Of a DNA stretch of 64,000 bases, positions 25,434-34,265 are shown piece by piece. Positions within the stretch are counted from its first letter, which is position 1. The number at the start of each line of letters is the position of its first letter. Origin of the DNA: a bacterium (GTDB lineage: Bacteria; Chloroflexota; Anaerolineae; Caldilineales; Caldilineaceae); contig WGMT01000044.1 of the NCBI GenBank assembly GCA_016124945.1, positions 147,365 to 211,364 on the forward strand, given 5' to 3'. The notes under the pieces were generated by a model that did no database searches, was not told the origin of the DNA, and saw only the letters and a list, made by a program, of their open reading frames with translations. Position numbers and translations under genes: made by a program.

Positions 25434-26432
25434 ATGCTGAACTACATCATTCGCCGCCTGCTGATTTCGGTGGTTGTGCTAATCGCCATTGCCACAACAT
25501 CGTTTTTTGTGATCCAATTGCCGCCTGGCGATTTTGCCTCTACCTACAAACAGTTCCTGATTCAAACCGGCGGCTTGACTGAAGACCGGGCCGAAGAGAT
25601 GACGCAGTTGGTGCGCCGGCAGTATGGCCTGGATCAGCCGGTCCACATGCAGTTTTTCACCTGGGTCAAAGGAATTGTTACGGAAGGTAAATTCGGCTAC
25701 TCGTTCGCCTACCGCCGAGACGCCGGTGAGATTATTCTCGATCGCTTCCCCAAAACGTTGATGTTGGCGCTGCTTGCCCATTCTCTATCCACGGTATTAG
25801 GGATTGTGCTTGGCATCTATGTTGCACCCCGTCAATATGGCTGGGCCGACAACATCTTAAGTGTTATTGCCTTCATTCTGACTTCGATTCCGCGTTTTTT
25901 CATAGCGCTTGTCGTCTTATATCTATTGGTCTTCACCTTTCGGCAAAGTCATGTCACATCGTTTTTCTCGCCCGAATATGTGGTCGCGCCCTGGTCTTGG
26001 GCGAAGTTTCTCGATCTGGTGAAGCATATCTGGCCGGTGGTGGTGATTGCAGGATTGGGTGGTGTTGCCCGTAATATGCGCGTGATGCGTGGGAATTTGC
26101 TCGACGTGCTTAACGCCCAGTATGTCACCACGGCCCGCGCCAAGGGCCTGCGCGAAATCACTGTGATGAACAAACATGCCGTGCCCAATGCGCTCCACCC
26201 GATGGTAGCCTATCAGGGGACGGTGTTGCCTTATATGTTGCAGGGTGAGCTGGAAGTGACCATTGTGATGGGGATCCCTACGCTGGGGCCTATCCTATAC
26301 CAGGCACTTGCCACACAAGACGTTTACCTGTCGGGCGGTGCGCTCTTGGTCATTGCGGCGTTGATCGTCCTGGGCAATCTACTTTCGGATCTGTTCCTGG
26401 CCGTGCTCGATCCGCGCATTCGGTATAGCTAA
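25434..26432 (+). CDS. ABC transporter permease (OppB/DppB type)
   Basis: A 332-residue inner-membrane permease with about six helices. It starts with MLNYIIRRLLISVVVL, typical for DppB. The EAA-like loop near 240 (TTARAKGLREITVMNKHAVPNAL) contacts the ATPase. It pairs with the DppC-type permease that starts 29 bases downstream. Confidence 0.93.
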   Translation: MLNYIIRRLLISVVVLIAIATTSFFVIQLPPGDFASTYKQFLIQTGGLTEDRAEEMTQLVRRQYGLDQPVHMQFFTWVKGIVTEGKFGYSFAYRRDAGEIILDRFPKTLMLALLAHSLSTVLGIVLGIYVAPRQYGWADNILSVIAFILTSIPRFFIALVVLYLLVFTFRQSHVTSFFSPEYVVAPWSWAKFLDLVKHIWPVVVIAGLGGVARNMRVMRGNLLDVLNAQYVTTARAKGLREITVMNKHAVPNALHPMVAYQGTVLPYMLQGELEVTIVMGIPTLGPILYQALATQDVYLSGGALLVIAALIVLGNLLSDLFLAVLDPRIRYS

Positions 26433-26461
26433 TTGATGCCTATTGAGGAGGACCGACGCTG

Positions 26462-27601
26462 ATGAGTGTTGCAGTTGGTAATGTTCTACCCGAAAAAGAG
26501 AAAATCCAGCCTATCAAGGCCCAACGCCGTGAGACGTATTATCAACTGGTGTGGCGACGTTTTCGGCGCAGCAAGCCGGCCATCGTCGGCGGCCTGATTG
26601 TGCTGATGTTAGGACTGTTGGCGATCTTTGCCGATTTTTTTGCGCCCTATCCGCTCAACTACACCAACGCGCGCGATGCTTTCATTCCCCCAACCAAGAT
26701 TCATTTTGTAGACAGTGAAGGCAATTTTCACCTGCGCCCATTCGTCTACGCACAAGAGGTGACGGTCGATCCGCGCACCTTTGTGCCTACCTGGATCGAA
26801 AATACGGATCAGATCTACCCCATCCAGTTCTTTGTGGAAGGGTGGGAATACAAAATGTTCGGCTTTATTCCCATGAATCTACATCTTTTTGGCGTAGAAG
26901 GCACCAGCATTTACCTGCTGGGCACCGACAAATTGGGCGCCGATCTGTGGAGCAAGGCGTGTGAAGCGGGCCGTATCTCGTTGACCATGAGCATCTTCGG
27001 CACCATCATCAGCGTGATCATCGGCGCTGCCGTGGGCGTAGTCTCCGGCTACTATGGCGGCTGGTTTGATAACGTTGTCCAACGTTTTGTGGAGTTTATC
27101 TCGGCCTTCCCGCAGTTGGCGCTCTGGTTGGCACTGGCGGCCATCGTGCCCCGCACCTGGGATTCGTTCCGCATTTTCATCATCATGTCACTGATTTTCG
27201 CCCTCCTTTCGTGGACAACACTGGCGCGCGAAGTGCGCGGCAAGGTACTTTCTCTGCGTGAGACAGACTTTGTGCTGGCGGCCAAGGAGATGGGCGCGTC
27301 GGATTTTCGTATCATGTTCCTACACGTGCTGCCCAACACGTTCAGCCATGTGATCGTCATCCTCACGCTGACAATTCCGGGCATTATTCTGGCCGAAGCG
27401 TTTCTGAGCTTCCTGGGCATCGGCATTCAACGCCCGTTGATTAGTTGGGGGCTACTCATGCAAGATGCCCAAAATCTGCGTACCTTGGGTGAGACACCGT
27501 GGATCATGGCCCCGGCTGCCTTCATTATCCTGGCTGTTCTCGGCTTTAACCTGCTGGGTGACGGTCTGCGCGATGCCGCGGACCCCTACGCGATTACCTA
27601 A
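26462..27601 (+). CDS. ABC transporter permease (OppC/DppC type)
   Basis: A 379-residue permease. TM1 is near 40-60. An unusually long extracytoplasmic insert of about 90 residues (60-150) precedes the family motif LLGTDKLGADLWSK. The remaining helices follow, with the EAA loop VLAAKEMGASDFRIMFLHVLPN. Typical OppC proteins are around 300 residues. GAGGA lies before the ATG. Confidence 0.92.
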   Translation: MSVAVGNVLPEKEKIQPIKAQRRETYYQLVWRRFRRSKPAIVGGLIVLMLGLLAIFADFFAPYPLNYTNARDAFIPPTKIHFVDSEGNFHLRPFVYAQEVTVDPRTFVPTWIENTDQIYPIQFFVEGWEYKMFGFIPMNLHLFGVEGTSIYLLGTDKLGADLWSKACEAGRISLTMSIFGTIISVIIGAAVGVVSGYYGGWFDNVVQRFVEFISAFPQLALWLALAAIVPRTWDSFRIFIIMSLIFALLSWTTLAREVRGKVLSLRETDFVLAAKEMGASDFRIMFLHVLPNTFSHVIVILTLTIPGIILAEAFLSFLGIGIQRPLISWGLLMQDAQNLRTLGETPWIMAPAAFIILAVLGFNLLGDGLRDAADPYAIT

Positions 27602-27674
27602 TCGCCACATTGACGACGCAAGCGGGCGTAGGTGCTCATGCTTGACGCACCACGAACTACTGTTATTTGCACCA

Positions 27675-27706
27675 TCGTACACAACAGAAATCGTACACAA
27701 CAGAAA
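27675..27706. repeat. 16-bp perfect tandem duplication at cytochrome start
   Basis: TCGTACACAACAGAAA occurs twice in a row (27675-27690 and 27691-27706), ending at the likely ATG of the cytochrome gene. It may have displaced or duplicated the leader. Confidence 0.85.
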
Positions 27707-29493
27707 TGGTCATGCGAAAAAAACATCAACTGCTCGGGGCAACGCTGCTTTTTGCCCTGGTAAGTGCGGCGCTGTGGGGTCTGTTTCGATTCTATGGAAC
27801 GGAATCGGCCTACGCACAGCAGGCAACCGACGAAAACGCCGTCACCGGCTATGTGACGGCGGCGACGGGTCCTCTGGCGGATGCCAGGGTACGCGTACAG
27901 CTTTCGCTGGCGCATGTCAACTCGGATCAAGACGGTTTCTTCACGATTCCCAACCTAACTGCCGGTCAGGTTGTAACGGTGACGGCGTGGGCGCCCGGCT
28001 ACTACAATGGGTTGACCACCGCCATTGTCGGCGGTGATCCGGTGACACTTGAACTGAAGCCCTACTTCCTCACCGACAACCATCTCTACAACTGGTCTTC
28101 GTTCGAGGGCGTCAAAGGATCGGCCAGTTGTGCCATCTGTCACACGGCAAACCCACAATGGGCGGCTGATGCACATTCGCAGAGCGCCACCAATCCCCGC
28201 TTCATTTCTATGTACATGGGCACGGATATCCACGGCAATCGCAGCCCCGATCCAGAGAAAAACAGCTTGGGGATTCCGCTGCCACCTGATCTTTCGCAGC
28301 CTTATTACGGCCCTGGGCATGCCCTGGATTATCCAAACCGGCCCGGCAATTGTGCCGCCTGTCATACGCCCATTGCTGCACAGATCCCCAACAAGCAGAA
28401 CTGTGCCTGGGGCGGCTGTCATGCCACAACAACCGTATCCCGCTCTTACGGCGTGCTAGATTATGCGCCCTTCCCGGTGGATCTTAAAGGAGACGCCGCC
28501 GAGGGCATTTCGTGTGAATTCTGCCACAAAGTGGGCGATGTAATCCTCCACCGGGAGACAAAACTGCCCTACGCCGACATGCCCGGTATTCTTTCTATGC
28601 GGCTACATCGGCCCAAAGACGGCCAGGACATTTTCTTTGGCTCGCTGGATGACGTCTACCGCACCGACGAGCCGGAATCGCACGACACCTATCTGCCGTT
28701 GATGGAAGAGAGCGCCTTCTGCGCTAGTTGCCATTACGGCATTATGGGTGGTGTGGTAGGCAACATGCAGGTGACCGGCGGCGTGCTTGTCTACAATTCT
28801 TACGGCGAGTGGTTGGAGAGCGCCTATAGCGATCCCGAAACCGGCAAGACGTGCCAGGATTGTCACATGCCTGCGATTGAGACGGCGAGCGGCACCAATT
28901 TCTTTGTCTTCCCGGAACGTGGCGGTCATGTACGCGATGCCAGCCAGGTGCACAACCACCGCATGGCCGGCGCTTCCGACGTCGACTTTCTGCAAAACTC
29001 GGTGACAATGACCACCACGGCACAGGCAATGAAAGATCGTGTGCTGGTTAGTGTCAGCATCACCAATGATCGGGTGGGCCACCATGTGCCTACCGACTCG
29101 CCGCTGCGCCACATGATGTTGATTGTGGAGGCCAAAGACGCCGTCGGCCAACCACTTTCACCGCTCTTCGGCACATCGTTGCCCGACTGGGCGGGGAATT
29201 ACGCCGGCCTTTCGGGGAAGATGTTTGCCAAAGTGCTACAAGACGACTGGACAGGCGAAATGCCCACCGGCGCGTATTGGCGTCCTGTGACGCTGGTGTC
29301 GGACACGCGCCTGGCTGCCCATGACACCGATGTAACGGCCTATCTTTTTGCGCTGCCACCTGGCGTCACCGCCGAAGAGGTCAGCGTGGAGACCCGTCTC
29401 GTCTTCCGCCGGGCTTACCAGCAGTTGCAAGAGTGGAAGGCATGGACAGACCCAGATATTTTGATGGAAGAAGCGACCGTGCGTGTGCAGTGA
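27706..29493 (+). CDS. secreted multiheme c-type cytochrome
   Basis: About 595 residues. After a signal peptide (MRKKHQLLGATLLFALVSAAL) comes a carboxypeptidase-regulatory-like beta domain (about 45-115). A heme region follows with five CxxCH motifs (CAICH, CAACH, CEFCH, CASCH, CQDCH) and one CAWGGCH of the CX4CH type, so six hemes are possible. The C-terminal 150 residues resemble the beta domain of cytochromes such as those with NapC/octaheme-like folds. The start is ATG 27706 or 27712, and there is no clear ribosome site. It sits inside the peptide-transporter operon, which is unusual. Role: extracytoplasmic electron transfer, partner unknown. Confidence 0.88.
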   Translation: MVMRKKHQLLGATLLFALVSAALWGLFRFYGTESAYAQQATDENAVTGYVTAATGPLADARVRVQLSLAHVNSDQDGFFTIPNLTAGQVVTVTAWAPGYYNGLTTAIVGGDPVTLELKPYFLTDNHLYNWSSFEGVKGSASCAICHTANPQWAADAHSQSATNPRFISMYMGTDIHGNRSPDPEKNSLGIPLPPDLSQPYYGPGHALDYPNRPGNCAACHTPIAAQIPNKQNCAWGGCHATTTVSRSYGVLDYAPFPVDLKGDAAEGISCEFCHKVGDVILHRETKLPYADMPGILSMRLHRPKDGQDIFFGSLDDVYRTDEPESHDTYLPLMEESAFCASCHYGIMGGVVGNMQVTGGVLVYNSYGEWLESAYSDPETGKTCQDCHMPAIETASGTNFFVFPERGGHVRDASQVHNHRMAGASDVDFLQNSVTMTTTAQAMKDRVLVSVSITNDRVGHHVPTDSPLRHMMLIVEAKDAVGQPLSPLFGTSLPDWAGNYAGLSGKMFAKVLQDDWTGEMPTGAYWRPVTLVSDTRLAAHDTDVTAYLFALPPGVTAEEVSVETRLVFRRAYQQLQEWKAWTDPDILMEEATVRVQ

Positions 29494-29526
29494 CTCCCAT
29501 TGCACTGGCGATATGGGATGGCAGAC

Positions 29527-29663
29527 GTAATGCGTGATTCGTAATGCGTAACCCAGAAGTGGTCGTCTCATGTGTCGAATTGAGCATCTCCAATGGACCA
29601 GATAACCACGCGTGTCTTTTTGTGACCTCGACAGTCATTTACCAATTACGCATTACGTATTAC
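29527..29663. repeat. GCGTAATGCGTAA-type inverted repeat
   Basis: The left arm (29527-29551) and right arm (29639-29663) are imperfect reverse complements built from TAATGCG/TAATTCG units, about 87 bases apart. The left arm is followed by CCCAGA (29552-29557), also seen at three other loci. Confidence 0.82.
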
Positions 29664-29680
29664 TCACAGAGTGAATCGAC

Positions 29681-30769
29681 ATGACTCAACCTAAAAACCC
29701 AAAGCAGGAAAGTGGTGCAGTGCAATTGAACTGGCAACAAGCACCCGTCGCTAACGGCGACAACTACATTCTCGAAGTCAACAACCTCAAGCAATATTTC
29801 CCGATTCAACGGGGATTCTTGCAGCGCGTCGTCGGCCACGTCAAGGCGGTGGACGGCGTCAGCTTCAAACTTCGTGAGCAAGAGGTGTTGGGCATTGTCG
29901 GCGAAAGCGGTTGCGGCAAGACCACAACGGGGCGCTCTATTTTGCGCCTTTACGAGCCGACGGACGGTGAAGTCTGGTATCGGCGCGCGGACGGCTCACG
30001 TGTCAATGTGGTGGAAGTGGACAAACAGACGATGAAGGATCTGCGCCGCGACATGCGCATGATTTTCCAGGATCCCTTCAGTTCGCTCAACCCGCGCTTC
30101 ACCGTCAAAGACATTATCGGCGAACCGCTGATCATTCACCGCGAAGCCCGCGGCCGGCAAATGGAAGACCGTGTCGCTCAGTTGATGCAATCGGTAGGCC
30201 TCAACCCCGACTACATGAGCCGCTACCCTCACGAATTTTCAGGCGGGCAGCGTCAACGTATCGGCCTGGCTCGTACACTTGCCCTGAACCCACGCCTCAT
30301 TGTCGCCGATGAACCTGTCTCCGCGCTGGATGGTTCGGTGCAGGCGCAGGTGCTCAACCTGCTACAGGATCTCAAAGACGATCTCGGCTTAACGCTGATC
30401 TTCATTGCCCATGATCTCTCTGTGGTGGAACACATTTGCGACCGTATCGCCGTGATGTATTTGGGGCGCATCGTCGAGATGGCAGAATCAGATGAGTTGT
30501 TGCGCAACCCCTTGCACCCATACACCGAAGCGCTGGTCTCTGCGGTGCCACCTGCCGATCCAGATATTCGCGTCAACCGAATTATCCTTGAAGGTGACAT
30601 TCCAAGCCCCGCCAACCCGCCCACAGGCTGCGTCTTCCATCCTCGTTGCCGTTACAGCGATGGCAGTCGCTGTGTGAAAGAGGTACCGACGTTGCGTGAG
30701 ATCCGCGCCGATCACTATGCAAGTTGCCATTACGCAGGCGAAATCGAACTCCAAGGGATAGGAATCTGA
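29681..30769 (+). CDS. oligopeptide/dipeptide ABC transporter ATPase (OppF/DppF type)
   Basis: A 362-residue ATPase. Walker A is GESGCGKT (about 74-81), the Q-loop is in IFQDPFSSLNPR, the signature is FSGGQRQRI, Walker B is LIVADEPVSALD and the switch His is in IAHDLSV. The D-loop reads ALDGS where ALDVS is usual. The C-terminal Cys-containing extension (GCVFHPRC) is present. It completes the importer encoded upstream, although the cytochrome separates it from the permeases. Confidence 0.93.
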   Translation: MTQPKNPKQESGAVQLNWQQAPVANGDNYILEVNNLKQYFPIQRGFLQRVVGHVKAVDGVSFKLREQEVLGIVGESGCGKTTTGRSILRLYEPTDGEVWYRRADGSRVNVVEVDKQTMKDLRRDMRMIFQDPFSSLNPRFTVKDIIGEPLIIHREARGRQMEDRVAQLMQSVGLNPDYMSRYPHEFSGGQRQRIGLARTLALNPRLIVADEPVSALDGSVQAQVLNLLQDLKDDLGLTLIFIAHDLSVVEHICDRIAVMYLGRIVEMAESDELLRNPLHPYTEALVSAVPPADPDIRVNRIILEGDIPSPANPPTGCVFHPRCRYSDGSRCVKEVPTLREIRADHYASCHYAGEIELQGIGI

Positions 30770-30771
30770 CC

Positions 30772-31125
30772 GTGGAAAAGCCTAATCGTACCCTTGCCTT
30801 CCTCAGCTACCTCATCCCGGTTATTGTCCCGCTGTATGTAATCTTCACTCAGCGTAAAGAGGTCTTCTCCCGTTACCATGCCTTCCAGTCTCTGGCGCTG
30901 GTGGTTGGTGCTGTGATTGTGCCCATCTTCTGGGCGATTCCAGCCTGGGTTGTCACATGGATTCCGCTGATTGGTCCACTTTTGTCGGCGGCTAGTTTCG
31001 CACTTGTCATCGGCGCCTACATCACCATCCTTGTCGGCTGGGTGATGGGCATGTACGCCGCCTTACAAGCTCAGATCCGTCCGGTGCCGCTGTTCGGCGG
31101 TTGGGGCGAACGATTTCAGATCTAA
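30772..31125 (+). CDS. small membrane protein, Tic20/DUF4870-like
   Basis: A 117-residue protein with about three membrane helices. The pattern (N-R-T-L-A-F-L-S-Y-L-I-P then YHAFQSL and an amphipathic loop) matches the DUF4870/Tic20-like family. The start is a GTG two bases after the OppF-like stop, so it is translationally linked to that gene. No activity is known for bacterial members. Its TAA stop begins the following repeat. Confidence 0.75.
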   Translation: MEKPNRTLAFLSYLIPVIVPLYVIFTQRKEVFSRYHAFQSLALVVGAVIVPIFWAIPAWVVTWIPLIGPLLSAASFALVIGAYITILVGWVMGMYAALQAQIRPVPLFGGWGERFQI

Positions 31126-31220
31126 TGCGTAATTCGTAATGCGTAACGGTAACCCAGAGGTGCGCGCGACTCTTGTCGCAAACTTGTCTTAACCAATTAC
31201 GGATTACGCATTACGTTTTT
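31123..31220 (+). repeat. TAATGCG-type inverted repeat beginning at a stop codon
   Basis: The left arm (31123-31147) starts with the TAA stop of the preceding gene and iterates TAATGCGTAATTCG. The right arm (31189-31215) is complementary and followed by T5, giving terminator character. CCCAGA lies at 31153-31158. Confidence 0.87.
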
Positions 31221-31278
31221 CTCCATACCTCCCACTTTGGTATTTCAACCTCTTTCCCCATCTCGAAGGAGCATCTTC

Positions 31279-32622
31279 ATGGCAAAAATTACGTTTATCG
31301 GCGCGGGAAGCCTTGTCTTCACGCGGCGGCTGTGCAATGACATTCTCCTGTCGCCGGCCCTGGCCGACGCCACCATCAGCCTCATGGACGTGGATCCGAC
31401 GCGTCTACGCCAGGCACAGGAGATCGTTGAGAACATCGTCCGTCAGCGTGGCGGCAAAGCCCGCGTCGAAGCCTCCACCGATCGGCGCCAAGCTGTCACC
31501 GGCGCAGACTATGTCGTCACCACCTTCCAGCAGGGCGGCCTCGACGCCTACAAACTCGATCTCGACATTCCGCAAAAGTACGGCGTTGAGCAGTGTGTGG
31601 GCGACACGCTGGGGCCGGGTGGCGTTTTCCGCTCGTTGCGCACCATCCCAGTGTTGCTCGAACTGGTGTCGGACATGGCCGAAGTTGCGCCCAACGCGCT
31701 GCTGCTTAACTACGTCAACCCCATGGCCGCCAACTGCTGGGCCGTGGACGCTGCCACCGGTTGGCCGCACATCGGCCTCTGTCACAGCGTACAGGGGACG
31801 AGCGAAATGCTGGCCCGTTGGATCAACGTCCCCTACGACGAGGTGAACTTCCTCTGCGCCGGGATCAACCACCAGGCCTTCTTCCTCGAATTCAACCGCG
31901 GCAAAGAGAGCGTCTACCCCGAAATCTGGGAAGCGATCCAGCGCCCCGAAGTCAAGGCCGAAGAACCTGTGCGCATCGAACTCATGGACCACTTCGGCTA
32001 CTTCGTCACCGAATCCAGTGGACACGCCAGCGAATACTCGCCCTACTTCCGCAAGAGCGCCCAAATGGTGAACGCAGAACTGGTGCCCCGCTTCAGCGAC
32101 CCGCGCAACAGTTGGTTCGATTCGGGCCGCACCGGCGGCTACTACCGTCACTGCATCGAGCGGCTGGACAAGTTCCAGGAAGAGTTCGACGAGATCCGCA
32201 GCAAGGACCCCGGCAGCGAACGCTCACACGAGTACGGCTCGTGGATCATCGAAGCAATGGAGACGAACAACCCCATCCGCGTCAACGGCAATGTGCCCAA
32301 CACCGGCCTCATCACCAACCTGCCCGACGGCTGCTGTGTCGAAGTCACCTGCCTGGTTGATGCCAACGGCGTGCAACCTACCTTCGTCGGCGCCTTGCCC
32401 ACCCAACTGGCCGCGCTCAACCGCACCAACATCAACGTACAGGAATTGATCGTCGAAGCCGCCCTCACCGGCGACACCGACGCCGTGCACCACGCCGTCA
32501 TGCTCGATCCGCTCACCGCCGCCGTCTGCACCCTGCCACAGATTCGTAGCATGGTCAGTGAAATGCTCGAAGCCCAGGCGCGCTGGCTGCCGCAGTTCGA
32601 TCTCGAACATGTGCATGCGTAA
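31279..32622 (+). CDS. GH4 alpha-glucosidase/alpha-galactosidase family
   Basis: A 447-residue glycoside hydrolase of family 4, which uses NAD+ and a divalent metal and cleaves by a redox-elimination mechanism. The NAD-binding start is MAKITFIGAGS, and the metal site includes Cys168 (GLCHSVQG) and His198 (GINHQAF). YVNPMA is also characteristic. AAGGAG precedes the ATG at 31279. It is a paralogue of the GH4 gene at 34266, with Cys and His at identical residue numbers. The linkage and sugar specificity are not readable. Alpha-galactosidase or alpha-glucuronidase are the common options for this subgroup. Confidence 0.92.
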   Translation: MAKITFIGAGSLVFTRRLCNDILLSPALADATISLMDVDPTRLRQAQEIVENIVRQRGGKARVEASTDRRQAVTGADYVVTTFQQGGLDAYKLDLDIPQKYGVEQCVGDTLGPGGVFRSLRTIPVLLELVSDMAEVAPNALLLNYVNPMAANCWAVDAATGWPHIGLCHSVQGTSEMLARWINVPYDEVNFLCAGINHQAFFLEFNRGKESVYPEIWEAIQRPEVKAEEPVRIELMDHFGYFVTESSGHASEYSPYFRKSAQMVNAELVPRFSDPRNSWFDSGRTGGYYRHCIERLDKFQEEFDEIRSKDPGSERSHEYGSWIIEAMETNNPIRVNGNVPNTGLITNLPDGCCVEVTCLVDANGVQPTFVGALPTQLAALNRTNINVQELIVEAALTGDTDAVHHAVMLDPLTAAVCTLPQIRSMVSEMLEAQARWLPQFDLEHVHA

Positions 32623-32722
32623 ATAGAACGCGGATCGAGCGGATTGGGCGGATTAGGCGGATTCTGCAGAAGAGATAAAAATTTGCCTTGTTCTGCCTAA
32701 TCCGCTCAATCCGCGTTCTATT
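32622..32722. repeat. GCGGATTGGGCGGATT-type inverted repeat
   Basis: The left arm (32622-32663) begins at the last base of the GH4 stop and iterates GCGGATT(A/G)GGCGGATT. The right arm (32693-32722) pairs with it after a 29-base spacer. Same family as 45443, 50646 and 55846. Confidence 0.87.
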
Positions 32723-32748
32723 CTCCCTCTTTGCTGAGGCAAGATGCG

Positions 32749-33591
32749 ATGGACGTTGCTGCGCAGTGGGCAGAGAAGTTGAAGACAAGTCTACCGTCGC
32801 TCCTGGCGGAGCATGCGGCGTTGGCAGCGGTTGCGGAGCGGGCGACGATCTTGTTGCACGGCTCCACCTGCCGCGGCGTCGACGACGATTTCTCTGATCT
32901 CGATCTTTTCGTGGTGGTCACCGACGCAGATCTGGCCGAAGTGGACCGTCTTTCGCCGACGCGTTTCTTTGAGTTTGTCCTCCACGGCAAGAAGGGACAC
33001 TTCAACGCAATTGCTTTGGAAGAATTAGCATCCGGTCTCGACGGCTGTGATCTGCCGTTGATCGCTGAACTGCACACGGCGCATCCAATTCAGGACCGAT
33101 TGGATCGGGTGATGTCGTTGCTCGAACGGGCGCAGCGACCGATGTCTGCCGACGTGCAGCGCGCCTTCTGCTGCTACCACAACTACTGGATGCGCGCCTC
33201 ACATCGCGCCGCCGACAACCCAATGGAACGGGGCGACGGCGTGGCCGTCCTCTTGGCGGTGGGGCAGACTGTCGCCCACGCGCTGCGTCTGGCGCTTGTC
33301 CTCGACGGGGTGGCCTATCCCTACGAAAAGTGGCTGCACTGGGAATCGTTGCGTCATGCTACCGGCCGGCGCATCGCCCCGGCCATTGCCCAGATCCTTG
33401 CCGCGGCACAGGACGGCGCGCTTGTCCTTGCCGGGCCGGAACGCGACAATCCGATCAGCCAATCGCTGCGTGAAATTCGTACTGTCCTCGTGGACGTGGC
33501 GCGCGGTCAGGGCATCGATGAACCGTGGCTTGTGAAATGGTGGCTTTATATTGACCAGGCGCAGTCGGCAACCAAGGGTATGCGCTGGTAG
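32749..33591 (+). CDS. nucleotidyltransferase-fold protein (DUF4037-like)
   Basis: A 280-residue protein with a minimal nucleotidyltransferase active site: HGSTCRGVDDDFSDLDLFVVV gives the GS and the DxD metal-binding aspartates. A helical C-terminal domain follows (CCYHNYWMRA, ALRLALVLDG, YPYEKWLHW), like proteins related to aminoglycoside or kanamycin nucleotidyltransferases. GAGG lies nine bases before the ATG at 32749, and a TTG at 32731 is possible. Substrate unknown. Its stop directly abuts the stop of the convergent MazF remnant. Confidence 0.75.
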   Translation: MDVAAQWAEKLKTSLPSLLAEHAALAAVAERATILLHGSTCRGVDDDFSDLDLFVVVTDADLAEVDRLSPTRFFEFVLHGKKGHFNAIALEELASGLDGCDLPLIAELHTAHPIQDRLDRVMSLLERAQRPMSADVQRAFCCYHNYWMRASHRAADNPMERGDGVAVLLAVGQTVAHALRLALVLDGVAYPYEKWLHWESLRHATGRRIAPAIAQILAAAQDGALVLAGPERDNPISQSLREIRTVLVDVARGQGIDEPWLVKWWLYIDQAQSATKGMRW

Positions 33592-33930
33592 TCACATGTC
33601 AAGTTGAAATTGAATCGCAGCTAGAATCTGGTTGCGAACGGACAGCGAGGTGATTTCCCCCAAATCTTGACGCAAGCGCCACTTGTCCAGCGTGCGGATC
33701 TGATAACAAAGTGCGATGGAGTCCAGCGAAAGGCCGGCAGTGTCGGAACGGATGAGGACTTCGTTGGGGTAAATGCGACGTGCGGATGATTTGCGGGAGG
33801 TCAGAGGAACAACATTGACTACGGGGAGGAGTTGATTGAGCGATTCACGGCAATGACCAGTACTGGACGCGTACCTGCTTGTTCTGAGCCGGTCACCGGA
33901 TCGAGTGATGCCATGAAAATGTGCCACTAA
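33592..33930 (-). pseudogene. MazF/PemK-type toxin, frameshifted
   Basis: The C-terminal three quarters read as a typical MazF-family endoribonuclease (ESLNQLLPVVNVVPLTS, YPNEVLI, DSIALCYQIRTLDK, FQLDM). The N-terminal part (MASLDPVTGSEQAGTRPVLVI, read in steps) lies in a different frame and runs into a stop. The two frames join near 33850: loss of one base after codons for VLVI explains the break. The protein would be non-functional unless frameshifting occurs. It follows the antitoxin gene on the minus strand, in the usual antitoxin-toxin order. A sequencing or assembly error must be excluded. Confidence 0.75.
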
Positions 33931-33934
33931 TAGG

Positions 33935-34180
33935 TCACTGCTCTGACTCCCACGCCTCAATGTCTACGATTTGAAATGCAGACATAGATTCTTTCAAATC
34001 AGCCAGAAACAGAGGATCGTGTATCGCCTCGCCCATCAGCGCAAGGCTTTCGTCTTCTGTACGGTCTTTGATCTGCTTTTCAAGAACATCTTCGATCAGT
34101 GCAAACTCTTGAATCGGCAGAATCACCGCAACTGGTTTGCCTTCTGAATCAGTGATAAATTGGCGTTTGATGTCTAGCAT
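33935..34180 (-). CDS. antitoxin, Phd/YefM-like
   Basis: An 81-residue small acidic protein from the ATG at 34180. It begins MLDIKRQFITDSEGKPVAVI, followed by LPIQEFALIEDVLEKQ, the pattern of Phd/YefM antitoxins (an N-terminal DNA-binding and dimerisation fold, then a toxin-binding tail). It is intact while its MazF-type partner is broken. It may still bind DNA or cross-neutralise another toxin. The ribosome site is weak (GAGAC). Confidence 0.75.
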   Translation of the reverse strand: MLDIKRQFITDSEGKPVAVILPIQEFALIEDVLEKQIKDRTEDESLALMGEAIHDPLFLADLKESMSAFQIVDIEAWESEQ

Positions 34181-34265
34181 AGTTGTGTCTCGAATTTTCT
34201 TACCAGAATCGTCTACACTTCGATCAGTGTACCATAGGAAGAATTCCCAAGAAAGGTTCACCCCA

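Noticed and set aside
27465..28037. Plus-strand frame across the OppC end and cytochrome start
   Set aside because: Overlaps two well-supported genes out of frame and shows no domain.
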